Below are positions 1 through 5,800 of a stretch of 7,089 nucleotides of DNA, one piece after another. The notes under the pieces are model-generated. The model had not been told where the DNA came from and did no database searches. It saw only the letters and a program-made list of their open reading frames with translations. Made by a program: the position numbers and the translations under genes. Source of the stretch: Ignavibacteria bacterium (GTDB taxonomy: Bacteria > Bacteroidota > Ignavibacteria > Tepidaquicellales > Tepidaquicellaceae); contig JAGPCH010000069.1 of the NCBI GenBank assembly GCA_018058125.1, positions 1 through 7,089 of the forward strand. Direction: 5' to 3'. Each line of letters opens with the position of its first letter. Positions within the stretch are counted from its first letter, which is position 1.

Positions 1-874
1 TTACAGACCCTGTAAAGTCTGCAAGCCGCTGGTGAAGTCGGGCGAAGTTCCGGATGAAATTAAAATGATATTGTCTGATATTGAAAATAACCCTTCCGAA
101 AAGATCACTGATTACGGATTGGTCAAAAAAGGCATAGAGCCAAGCCGTGTAAGACGATGGTTTTTAAAGAATCACGGGATGACCTTTCAGGCATATCAGC
201 GGCTGCTGAGGATCAACAGCGCTTTTAATAATATTAAGGATGGTGATAAAGTAATCGAAGCGGCATTTGAAAACGGGTATGATTCTCTGAGTGGATTCAA
301 TCATTCGTTCAAAAAAGCTACTTCAATAAATCCAAAAGACAGCGCATATAATGACTGTTTGACCTATACAAGATTCACAACTCCGCTTGGACCTATGATG
401 GCAGTTGCTTCGGAAGACGGAATTTGTCTTTTTGATTTTACCGACAGACGAATGCTCGAGACAGAACTCAAGCAGATTCAGAAGCATTTCAAATCAACTA
501 TACTTCCGGGAAAAAGTAAATACTTCGAGCCGGTAATAAAACAGATCACGGAATATTTTGAAGGTAAAAGAAAGAACTTTGACATTCCGCTCGTGACACC
601 GGGAACTGAATTTCAGAAAAATGTCTGGAAAGTGCTTCAGACGATCCCATACGGTGAAACGCGTTCGTACAAGAAGCAGGCAATTGCACTCGGAAATGTG
701 AAAGCTGTCAGGGCGGTTGCAAATGCGAACGGTGACAACAGGATCTCGATTCTGATCCCGTGTCACCGTGTCATTGGGGAAGACGGAAAACTGGTTGGTT
801 ATGGCGGTGGTCTTTGGAGAAAGCAATGGCTGCTGAATCTTGAAAAGGAAAATCTTTATAAAAATCTTACATAA
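1..874 (+). CDS. ada: Ada: methylation-response regulator and O6-alkylguanine-DNA alkyltransferase (5' end outside window)
   Basis: The protein removes alkyl groups from DNA onto its own cysteines and, in the Ada family, activates adaptive-response genes. The reading frame is open to the left edge; the first full codon is at base 2. The first visible residues, YRPCKVCKP, match the end of the Ada zinc/methylphosphotriester domain, with its last two zinc cysteines at bases 11-13 and 20-22. The GTG at base 32 therefore lies inside the gene and is not its start. An AraC-type helix-turn-helix region follows at roughly bases 90-340. The C-terminal alkyltransferase domain has the PCHR active site, with the acceptor cysteine at bases 761-763, followed by a GYGGG segment. 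About 290 residues are visible against roughly 354 in E. coli Ada, so about 65 N-terminal residues are probably missing. The promoter and any Ada box lie outside. The gene converges on the minus-strand gene 25 bases downstream. Certain as to family. Confidence 0.95.
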   Translation, partial: YRPCKVCKPLVKSGEVPDEIKMILSDIENNPSEKITDYGLVKKGIEPSRVRRWFLKNHGMTFQAYQRLLRINSAFNNIKDGDKVIEAAFENGYDSLSGFNHSFKKATSINPKDSAYNDCLTYTRFTTPLGPMMAVASEDGICLFDFTDRRMLETELKQIQKHFKSTILPGKSKYFEPVIKQITEYFEGKRKNFDIPLVTPGTEFQKNVWKVLQTIPYGETRSYKKQAIALGNVKAVRAVANANGDNRISILIPCHRVIGEDGKLVGYGGGLWRKQWLLNLEKENLYKNLT

Positions 875-899
875 ACAAACCCACTTTAAAATATTCTGA

Positions 900-2213
900 T
901 TAAGGTTTTAAAGTTACTATAAATTTTGATGAGTTATTATTTGTCAGAACTAAATCCGTCAGGTCGGTGTAATTATCCCCGGTAACGTCAGTGTTTTTAT
1001 ATCCCGCTGCAAATATAGATGAGTTATTATTTACAGCAACTACATCATTGAGATCAACAGATCTGTCCTGATTCACATCCCCGTTAAAAAAGCAATACTT
1101 ATTGCCGATTTTTATAACATTCTGTCCGTAAGTATAATTTTGATGAGATAAGAAATCAAAACTCAATGAATTATTATAGAAATATTTAAATGTATTACTC
1201 CACGATTCAATTGTATTTCTGTGCTTAACTGAAATGTAATAATTTACTTCATTTCCAACTCTGCTGAATAAAAAGGCACCGTTTCCGTTAGAATCCAGAA
1301 CTGCTTTGGATGAATCAGCAATTGTATAAGGAGCAGTTTTATATCTTAAAAAAACTGTTGCGGTATCTTTTATCATTTTATCAGTTACGGAAGAGTAAAA
1401 TCCCTGAATGAGAGCTTTTAAGTTTAATTGAACATTTAATGGTTGAAAAAGGGTATTGGACCAGGTAGTTCCTATCCTGATACCATCTATTTTGACAGAA
1501 CTTCCCTGTAATCCATTGATCAAAAACGAGTTTAATAATGTAACCTCTCCGATAGACGGAGTATCGTATCCTGAGCTGTTAACAGCCGAAGGCACTGCGG
1601 GTTCTGTTGCCGGTACACCGGATGTGCTTACATAAAGTTTACATATATCATTATCCAATCCGCTAACAAATGTGTAAGAGCAAATAACAAGATAAGTTGT
1701 GTTTTTTGAAAGTACTGTTGGAGAGTATGTAGCAGGTCCGCTGTAAACTTTAGATATTCCGACATTGAAGGTAGTTGAACTTAATTTTTTGATGTAAACT
1801 GCTGTAGATAAAAATGTAGTCGCTCCGGCTGCATCCAGGCATATATTTAATCCTTCAGTAGCAGTAGCTGAGAGACTATCGACTTTTAAAAGGAAAGACA
1901 TATATACTGTACCTGATGTCTGATTAGTAAAATCGTGCAGAGTAAGTTCACCACTTACCGGATTAGAAAATACAACACTGTTTCCAATCCCCGAACCCGT
2001 ATATCCGGAATAGCTCAGACCAGGCGATACAACTTTAACATTGTAAGGGTTATTTCCTGCTCTCCATCCGCCAGTATTTTCAAGACTATCCATTACCGGA
2101 AAATTAAAATTTTCTACAAAAAGTGTTTGTGAAAATGAGTTTGTGAATGTGCTTAAAGTAAAAACAACAGCAAGTAAAAATTCAGAGTAAAGTTTTAAAT
2201 TGTTTTTTTTCAT
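900..2213 (-). CDS. Secreted protein with lectin-like N-terminal region and dockerin-like paired calcium loops
   Basis: This is a 437-residue exported protein of unknown specific role. Residues 1-29 form a signal peptide: lysine-rich start, hydrophobic core, and probable cleavage after NSFSQ. Residues 30-255 are rich in Ser, Thr, Gly and aromatic residues and look like a beta-sandwich (LamG/concanavalin-like), a weak fold guess. Residues 260-350 resemble a beta-rich module (IQGFY...TATVFLR...HRNTIESWS) often placed before dockerin-like tails in Ignavibacteria proteins. The C-terminus carries two dockerin-type calcium loops, DVNQDRSVDLND (379-390) and DVTGDNYTDLTD (409-420), exactly 30 residues apart, each followed by a NNNSS tract. 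Acidic and Asn residues sit at most expected ligand positions of both loops; Thr411 replaces Asn in the second. No obvious type IX sorting domain is seen; the chain ends VTLKP. The start is the first ATG before the signal peptide, without an evident Shine-Dalgarno. It is transcribed away from asnS. Confidence 0.85.
   Translation of the reverse strand: MKKNNLKLYSEFLLAVVFTLSTFTNSFSQTLFVENFNFPVMDSLENTGGWRAGNNPYNVKVVSPGLSYSGYTGSGIGNSVVFSNPVSGELTLHDFTNQTSGTVYMSFLLKVDSLSATATEGLNICLDAAGATTFLSTAVYIKKLSSTTFNVGISKVYSGPATYSPTVLSKNTTYLVICSYTFVSGLDNDICKLYVSTSGVPATEPAVPSAVNSSGYDTPSIGEVTLLNSFLINGLQGSSVKIDGIRIGTTWSNTLFQPLNVQLNLKALIQGFYSSVTDKMIKDTATVFLRYKTAPYTIADSSKAVLDSNGNGAFLFSRVGNEVNYYISVKHRNTIESWSNTFKYFYNNSLSFDFLSHQNYTYGQNVIKIGNKYCFFNGDVNQDRSVDLNDVVAVNNNSSIFAAGYKNTDVTGDNYTDLTDLVLTNNNSSKFIVTLKP
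928..1032. repeat. Pair of 15-bp direct repeats 90 bp apart inside the dockerin-like region
   Basis: The 15-mer gatgagttattattt occurs at 928-942 and again at 1018-1032. On the coding (minus) strand it encodes the asparagine/serine tract that follows each of the two calcium loops. The 90-bp period equals the 30-residue spacing of the loops, so the pair marks the internal duplication of the C-terminal module at DNA level. The flanking codons have diverged much more than this tract. Confidence 0.85.
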
Positions 2214-2253
2214 TTGATTTGGTTTCAGTTTTTAAAATTAGGTTTAATTAAAG

Positions 2254-2325
2254 TTACAATAACCGGCATACCGGTGATGCCTTTAAAGCTCAGAAGTTTG
2301 CAATCAACTAAGCGGGTTATTGTAA
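2254..2325 (-). promoter_or_regulatory. Candidate structured RNA (three-way junction) in the leader of the secreted-protein gene
   Basis: Read on the minus strand, these 72 bases resolve almost completely into stems. P1 is a perfect 11-bp helix, TTACAATAACC (2325-2315) with GGTTATTGTAA (2264-2254). Inside it, P2 is GCTTAG (2313-2308) with CTGAGC (2293-2288), 6 bp including one U-G wobble, capped by a 14-base loop. A TTTAAA linker (2287-2282) follows. P3 is GGCAT (2281-2277) with ATGCC (2269-2265), 5 bp with a 7-base loop, abutting P1 directly. Only one base separates P1 and P2. The plus-strand version of P2 has a C-A mismatch where the minus strand has U-G, which favours a minus-strand RNA. 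P1 ends 40 bases before the secreted-protein ATG, a typical place for a cis-regulatory leader. I do not recognise a known riboswitch consensus. A protein-binding DNA dyad is the main alternative. Confidence 0.4.
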
Positions 2326-2592
2326 TGAACTGTACAAAATTACTGCTAAACTTCACATTCTGCAAAGAAAGTTTTCCCTGAATTACACCATGGATTTAGG
2401 AATGGTTTCTTTAGAAAAATTATAAATAAGCTTAAAAATCAACTTATTTGTATCTGAGGAGAGTTAAGATTACACAAAAAATGAAGTGCAATATTCCGGA
2501 TAATTTTATAATAAAACTATAGTATCGGAAGAGATCCGTTCTGTTAATCAGACTCACAACTGAATTTCATTAAAGGATCATATTAGTTAAAT

Positions 2593-2626
2593 TAATCATT
2601 CAAAAAATTTTAACAAATAATCATTC
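2593..2626 (+). repeat. Short direct repeat taatcattc before asnS
   Basis: The nonamer taatcattc occurs at 2593-2601 and 2618-2626, with starts 25 bases apart; the second copy ends 3 bases before the asnS ATG. In such AT-rich sequence this may be chance. A pair of operator half-sites or a local duplication is possible. It takes the place where a ribosome-binding site would be expected and does not resemble one. Confidence 0.35.
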
Positions 2627-2629
2627 TTA

Positions 2630-3967
2630 ATGGAAAGAGTATATATTAACAAAATATCCGATTACGTTGATCAGGACGTGACGATACAGGGATGGCTTTA
2701 CAATATTCGTTCTTCAGGAAAACTTATGTTTCCTGAGCTCAGAGACGGTACCGGGATCATTCAGGGCGTGGTGGTAAAAAGCGTAGTTTCAGAAAAAGTA
2801 TGGGAAGATTTTTCAAAGCTTACACAGGAATCTTCTTTGAAAGTAACCGGAACAGTGACTAAGCATCCTAAGAAGGAAAATGTATATGAGCTGCAGATCA
2901 AAGATCTGGAAATCATAAATATTTCAGAACCTTATCCGATCACTCCGAAAGAGCATGGAGTAGATTTCTTAATGGACAGAAGACATCTCTGGATCCGTTC
3001 AAGTAAACAGGCTGCTATTTTAAGAATCAGAAATGAGATCATCCAGTCTATAAGAGATTATATGTACAATAACGGATTCATATTATTTGACACACCGATA
3101 TTTACACCAAATGCCTGCGAGGGGACTTCAACTTTATTTTCAACCGAATATTTTGATCTGGGGAAAGCATACTTATCACAGTCCGGTCAGCTATATGCTG
3201 AAGCAGGAGCTATGGCGCTGGGAAAAGTATATACACTCGGACCTACATTCAGAGCTGAGAATTCCATGACAAGAAGACATATCACAGAGTTCTGGATGAT
3301 GGAGCCGGAGATGGCTTTTTATGATATAGATGATGACATGGATTTGATTGAAGACTTTCTTGAATATGTAGTTCAGAGAGTTTTAAAAAATTGTAAAAAC
3401 GAACTTGAACAAATCGGAAGGGATGTCAGCGCTTTGGAAAAAGTTAAAAAACCTTTTCCGAGAGTTACTTATGACGAAGCAGTTGAAATCCTGCATAAGA
3501 AAGATATTCCTTTGATTAAAATGACGGAAAAAGGTGAAGAGCAGATCAGACCATTTCCATGGGGAGAAGATTTTGGAGCTCCGCAGGAGGAAGCAATTGT
3601 AGAGGAATTTGATAAACCTGTGATGGTTCACAGATGGCCTGCAGAGGCAAAATCATTTTATATGAAACGTGATCCGGAAAATCCTAAGATAGCTCTAGGT
3701 GTGGATGTGCTTGCGCCTGAAGGATTCGGAGAGATCATCGGAGGTTCGCAGAGAGAAGATAACTTTGATGAACTCGAGAGCAGGATCAAAGAGCATAATC
3801 TCCCGCTTGAAGAATTTCAGTGGTATCTTGATCTGAGAAGATTCGGCAGCGTTCCTCATTCGGGATTTGGATTGGGAATTGAAAGAACTGTTAACTGGAT
3901 CTGCAATCTCGATCATATAAGAGAAGCAATTCCGTTTGCGAGAAGACCGAACAGGATCAGGCCATAA
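2630..3967 (+). CDS. asnS: Asparaginyl-tRNA synthetase
   Basis: This cytoplasmic enzyme attaches asparagine to tRNA-Asn using ATP. It is 445 residues long, complete and typical in length. Residues 1-100 form the OB-fold anticodon-binding domain ([15 protein letters not shown]...LRDGTGIIQ). Residues about 115-445 are the class II catalytic core. Motif 1 lies around 153-160 (DTPIFTP). Motif 2 includes FRAE at 207-210 followed by [14 protein letters not shown]. Motif 3 is [10 protein letters not shown] at 412-421, and the chain ends RPNRIRP. The SGQLYAEA segment (185-192) and the overall shape favour AsnRS over AspRS, though the two are close relatives. The C-terminal wording looks nearer the Bacillus/Thermus-type short AsnRS than the E. 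coli type, judged by eye. The start is the first ATG ahead of the OB fold, with no Shine-Dalgarno visible. The gene ends with tandem stops TAA-TAG that run straight into a 9-bp tandem repeat. Confidence 0.95.
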   Translation: MERVYINKISDYVDQDVTIQGWLYNIRSSGKLMFPELRDGTGIIQGVVVKSVVSEKVWEDFSKLTQESSLKVTGTVTKHPKKENVYELQIKDLEIINISEPYPITPKEHGVDFLMDRRHLWIRSSKQAAILRIRNEIIQSIRDYMYNNGFILFDTPIFTPNACEGTSTLFSTEYFDLGKAYLSQSGQLYAEAGAMALGKVYTLGPTFRAENSMTRRHITEFWMMEPEMAFYDIDDDMDLIEDFLEYVVQRVLKNCKNELEQIGRDVSALEKVKKPFPRVTYDEAVEILHKKDIPLIKMTEKGEEQIRPFPWGEDFGAPQEEAIVEEFDKPVMVHRWPAEAKSFYMKRDPENPKIALGVDVLAPEGFGEIIGGSQREDNFDELESRIKEHNLPLEEFQWYLDLRRFGSVPHSGFGLGIERTVNWICNLDHIREAIPFARRPNRIRP

Positions 3968-3969
3968 TA

Positions 3970-4047
3970 GAGTGAGTAGAGTGAGTAGAGTGAGTGGAGT
4001 GTGTAGAGTGAGTGGAGTGAGTAGAGTGAGTGGAGTGTGTTGAGTAG
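3970..4047 (+). repeat. 9-bp minisatellite, eight units plus a partial, directly after asnS
   Basis: The unit is gagtgagta with variants ending in g, or reading gagtgtgta/gagtgtgtt. Units start at 3970, 3979, 3988, 3997, 4006, 4015, 4024 and 4033; a partial gagtag follows at 4042-4047. Units 1-4 and 5-8 form a 36-bp higher-order pair that differs at only two positions. The plus strand of the array contains no cytosine. The second asnS stop (TAG, 3968-3970) overlaps the first unit. There are no GGG runs, so a G-quadruplex is not expected, and no self-complementarity, so it is not a hairpin terminator. Confidence 0.95.
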
Positions 4048-4062
4048 TTAATTGGTTAAAGT

Positions 4063-4076
4063 ATTTTATATAAAAT
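4063..4076. promoter_or_regulatory. Perfect 14-bp AT palindrome before the sulfur operon
   Basis: The sequence attttatataaaat is its own reverse complement and lies 48 bases before the ATG of the NYN gene, between the minisatellite and that gene. It contains a TATAAA core that could be part of a -10 region, or it could be an operator half. An AT-only palindrome in AT-rich DNA may also be chance. It has no GC stem and no U-tract, so it is a poor terminator. Confidence 0.25.
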
Positions 4077-4110
4077 GGATTTCCAAACATTAATGAGCTT
4101 TAGAGATTTT

Positions 4111-4114
4111 GAGG
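4111..4114 (+). promoter_or_regulatory. Possible Shine-Dalgarno GAGG for the NYN gene
   Basis: GAGG stands 10 bases before the ATG at 4125, separated by a C and nine A residues; the run of ten A includes the A of ATG. The spacing is slightly long, but this is the only start in the window with a purine core of this kind. The other leaders are plain A/T-rich sequence. Confidence 0.4.
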
Positions 4115-4124
4115 CAAAAAAAAA

Positions 4125-4604
4125 ATGAAAACGATAATTATAGATTCGAATAATGTGATCCATAAGGATGTTCAGCTGAAAGCTTTATTCAATAAGGATA
4201 AAGAAGCTGCCCAGTTGGCACTGGTAGAAAAAGTAAAGGGTGGACTGGGACGTGATATGAAAGCGGTCTTTGTATTTGATGGTTATGGAAAAAGCACAAA
4301 CCGGACGGTTGAATATTCCGGCAGTTTTACAGCTGATGAGATCATAAGAAGAAAGATCGAAAATTTTACGGATGTAAAAAAGCTGACGATAGTAAGTTCG
4401 GACAATGGCATTACAGGACTTGCGAGAGTCTGCGGATGTACCGTGGAAAGTTCGGAAAATTTCCTGAGTGAGATCAGCAGAAAACAGAGTGTAACTTCAG
4501 GGAAAAACATTAATCAGAATTATATTTACAATAATGATAAGAATGAAAAACCTGAAAGAATGAATAAGAAAGATTTAGAAGAGTTTAAAAAATATTTTAC
4601 CTGA
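4125..4604 (+). CDS. NYN-domain (YacP/DUF901-like) putative ribonuclease
   Basis: This 159-residue soluble protein resembles the NYN/YacP family, a PIN-like nuclease fold that includes Bacillus Rae1, a ribosome-associated mRNA endonuclease. The N-terminal strand TIIIDSNNVIH (3-13) carries the first conserved acidic residue, D7, with N9/N10. VFVFDGYG (48-55) gives D52, the TADEIIRR helix (69-76) gives D71, and LTIVSSDNGI (87-96) gives D93. A YacP-like segment about GC and ESSENFLSEI (104-117) follows. The order and spacing match the family, so acidic metal ligands seem intact. The tail from about 118 is polar and Asn/Lys-rich and ends LEEFKKYFT. Whether it cuts RNA, and which, is inference. 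Its stop lies 2 bases before the permease ATG (TGA-TA-ATG), so it is probably the first gene of the sulfur operon. Family call fairly sure; role unknown. Confidence 0.8.
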   Translation: MKTIIIDSNNVIHKDVQLKALFNKDKEAAQLALVEKVKGGLGRDMKAVFVFDGYGKSTNRTVEYSGSFTADEIIRRKIENFTDVKKLTIVSSDNGITGLARVCGCTVESSENFLSEISRKQSVTSGKNINQNYIYNNDKNEKPERMNKKDLEEFKKYFT

Positions 4605-4606
4605 TA

Positions 4607-5407
4607 ATGGAGTATGTTGGTTATATAGCTGCGATATTTGTTGGATTGGTTTTAGGACTTATTGGCGCAGGAGGTGCAATACTTACAGTCCCGATAATGG
4701 TATATCTTATGGATATTGATCCTGTTACAGCAACGGTTTATTCATTATTCATTGTAGGTACAACTACATTGATCGGTTCATTGTCATATGTAAAAAACGG
4801 ACTTGTGAATTTTAAGACAAGTCTTGCATTTGCAATACCATCTTTGATCTCGATATTTGTAACAAGGAAGTTCATCCTACCGGCAATACCTGAAACACTT
4901 TTCCAAAGCGAGAGTTTTGTATTGAGCAAGAATCATTTTGTTCTGTTTTTCTTTGCTATCATAATGCTTCTGTCGTCTGTCTCGATGATATTCGGAAGTG
5001 TAAAGGAAAGAGATGCGGGAAGTGAAATGAACGGTAAGGAAATACTGACACTAATTTTTTACGGTCTTTTTGTAGGCTTAATTACAGGACTTGTCGGAGC
5101 AGGCGGAGGATTTCTGATCGTACCGGCATTGGTATTCTTTGCAAAGATTCCGGTAAAAGCGGCAGTCGGAACATCACTTTTGATCATTGCAATAAATTCT
5201 CTTACCGGGTTTGCAGGTGATCTGATGGGAGATTATCTGATTGACTGGAAACTGTTATTTGTATTTCTCGGATTTGCGATCGCAGGGATATTTTTAGGCA
5301 GCTATCTGACAAAATATATTTCAGGAAAAAGCATAAAAAAATCATTCGGCTGGTTTGTGCTTTTTATGGGAGTATACATAATCATAAGGGAGATAAACTC
5401 ATTTTGA
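4607..5407 (+). CDS. TauE/SafE (TSUP) family permease
   Basis: This is a 266-residue inner-membrane protein of the TSUP family, whose members move sulfite, sulfoacetate, taurine-derived sulfonates or thiosulfate. About eight hydrophobic segments are visible, near residues 5-33, 43-60, 72-90, 109-130, 147-178, 185-205, 213-235 and 246-262. The family's internal duplication is plain: GLIGAGGAILTVPIMV (17-32) is repeated as GLVGAGGGFLIVPALV (161-176), each followed by a T/S-rich helix. A polar loop at 131-146 joins the halves. Its ATG follows the NYN stop by 2 bases, a spacing that suggests translational coupling, and there is no separate ribosome-binding site. Downstream rhodanese and persulfide-dioxygenase genes make sulfite or thiosulfate export the likeliest job, by analogy with tauE in the staphylococcal cst locus; direction and substrate are inferred. 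Confidence 0.92.
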   Translation: MEYVGYIAAIFVGLVLGLIGAGGAILTVPIMVYLMDIDPVTATVYSLFIVGTTTLIGSLSYVKNGLVNFKTSLAFAIPSLISIFVTRKFILPAIPETLFQSESFVLSKNHFVLFFFAIIMLLSSVSMIFGSVKERDAGSEMNGKEILTLIFYGLFVGLITGLVGAGGGFLIVPALVFFAKIPVKAAVGTSLLIIAINSLTGFAGDLMGDYLIDWKLLFVFLGFAIAGIFLGSYLTKYISGKSIKKSFGWFVLFMGVYIIIREINSF

Positions 5408-5454
5408 GAGACACCAATTTTAGAAATTTAACTAATATATAATAATCAATAAAA

Positions 5455-5775
5455 ATGAATCACAGAGATCTGGATACAACGGAATTTAAAAAATTATTTG
5501 ATGAAAATTCTTTTGTTCTTATTGATGTAAGGACCGAAGATGAATTCAAACTTGGTCATCTTAAAGACGCAGCGCATATCGATTTTTATAAGGATGATTT
5601 TGAAGCAAGCTTAGACGGACTTGATAAAAGAGAAAGATATCTGGTTTATTGCCGCTCGGGTAGCAGAAGCAGGCAGACAATGTATCTTATGCGAGACCTT
5701 GGATTTGATGAAGTTTATAACCTTGAGGGTGGTATAATTGCCTGGAATGACGAAGGTCATGAGATTCATAAATAA
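5455..5775 (+). CDS. Single-domain rhodanese (sulfurtransferase)
   Basis: This small cytoplasmic protein of 106 residues is one rhodanese domain, of the GlpE/PspE size class. These enzymes carry sulfane sulfur as a cysteine persulfide and pass it to thiols, cyanide, sulfite or proteins. VLIDVRTEDEFKLGHL (21-36) is the conserved N-terminal CH2A-like motif. The active-site loop CRSGSR starts at Cys66, and the LEGGIIAWNDEGHEI segment (90-104) ends the fold, so the domain is complete and catalytically intact. There is no signal peptide. It lies 47 bases after the permease and 25 bases before the persulfide dioxygenase gene, in the same direction. It stands where the cst locus of Staphylococcus has CstA and may feed persulfide to the next enzyme (inference). 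The start is the ATG preceding the domain; the leader is A/T-rich without a Shine-Dalgarno. Confidence 0.93.
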   Translation: MNHRDLDTTEFKKLFDENSFVLIDVRTEDEFKLGHLKDAAHIDFYKDDFEASLDGLDKRERYLVYCRSGSRSRQTMYLMRDLGFDEVYNLEGGIIAWNDEGHEIHK

Positions 5776-5800
5776 GAACTGATAATTAAAATTTATTGTA

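Larger units (their letters stand above)
2214..2629. other. Divergent intergenic region between the secreted-protein gene and asnS
   Basis: These 416 bases separate two divergent starts and must hold both promoters. The only strong structure is the nested inverted-repeat element at 2254-2325. On the plus side a TATAAT-like hexamer lies at 2507-2512, but no convincing -35 box stands 16-18 bases upstream, and I see no clear Bacteroidota TAnnTTTG promoter. A short direct repeat lies immediately before asnS. A small 4-bp hairpin (cgga/tccg) at 2526-2538 is too weak to interpret. No protein-coding gene is supported here. Confidence 0.7.

Noticed and set aside
875..899. Terminator between the convergent ada and secreted-protein genes.
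   Set aside because: The 25-base gap has no inverted repeat with a GC stem and no U-tract.
2225..2395. Open minus-strand frame of about 56 codons in the intergenic region, ending just before the secreted-protein start and containing a 14-residue ATG-led peptide (MPVIVTLIKPNFKN).
   Set aside because: There is no ATG at its beginning and no ribosome-binding site, and the frame runs through the inverted-repeat element. A leader peptide cannot be excluded but has no support.
2484..2512. Possible sigma-70 promoter with TATAAT at 2507-2512.
   Set aside because: No acceptable -35 hexamer at 16-18 bases, the region is AT-rich throughout, and the lineage probably uses a different consensus.
2526..2538. 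Small hairpin cgga/tccg upstream of asnS, considered as a T-box or attenuator part.
   Set aside because: It has only 4 base pairs, no T-box sequence elements and no terminator; it is not distinguishable from chance.
3970..4047. The tandem repeat considered as a CRISPR array or a G-quadruplex.
   Set aside because: The units are 9 bp with no spacers, and there are no runs of three G.
3695..4090. Minus-strand open frame of 131 codons with an LLTPLT repeat.
   Set aside because: It is antisense to the asnS 3' end and crosses the minisatellite; its periodic Leu/Thr/Pro stretch is only the translated 9-bp repeat.
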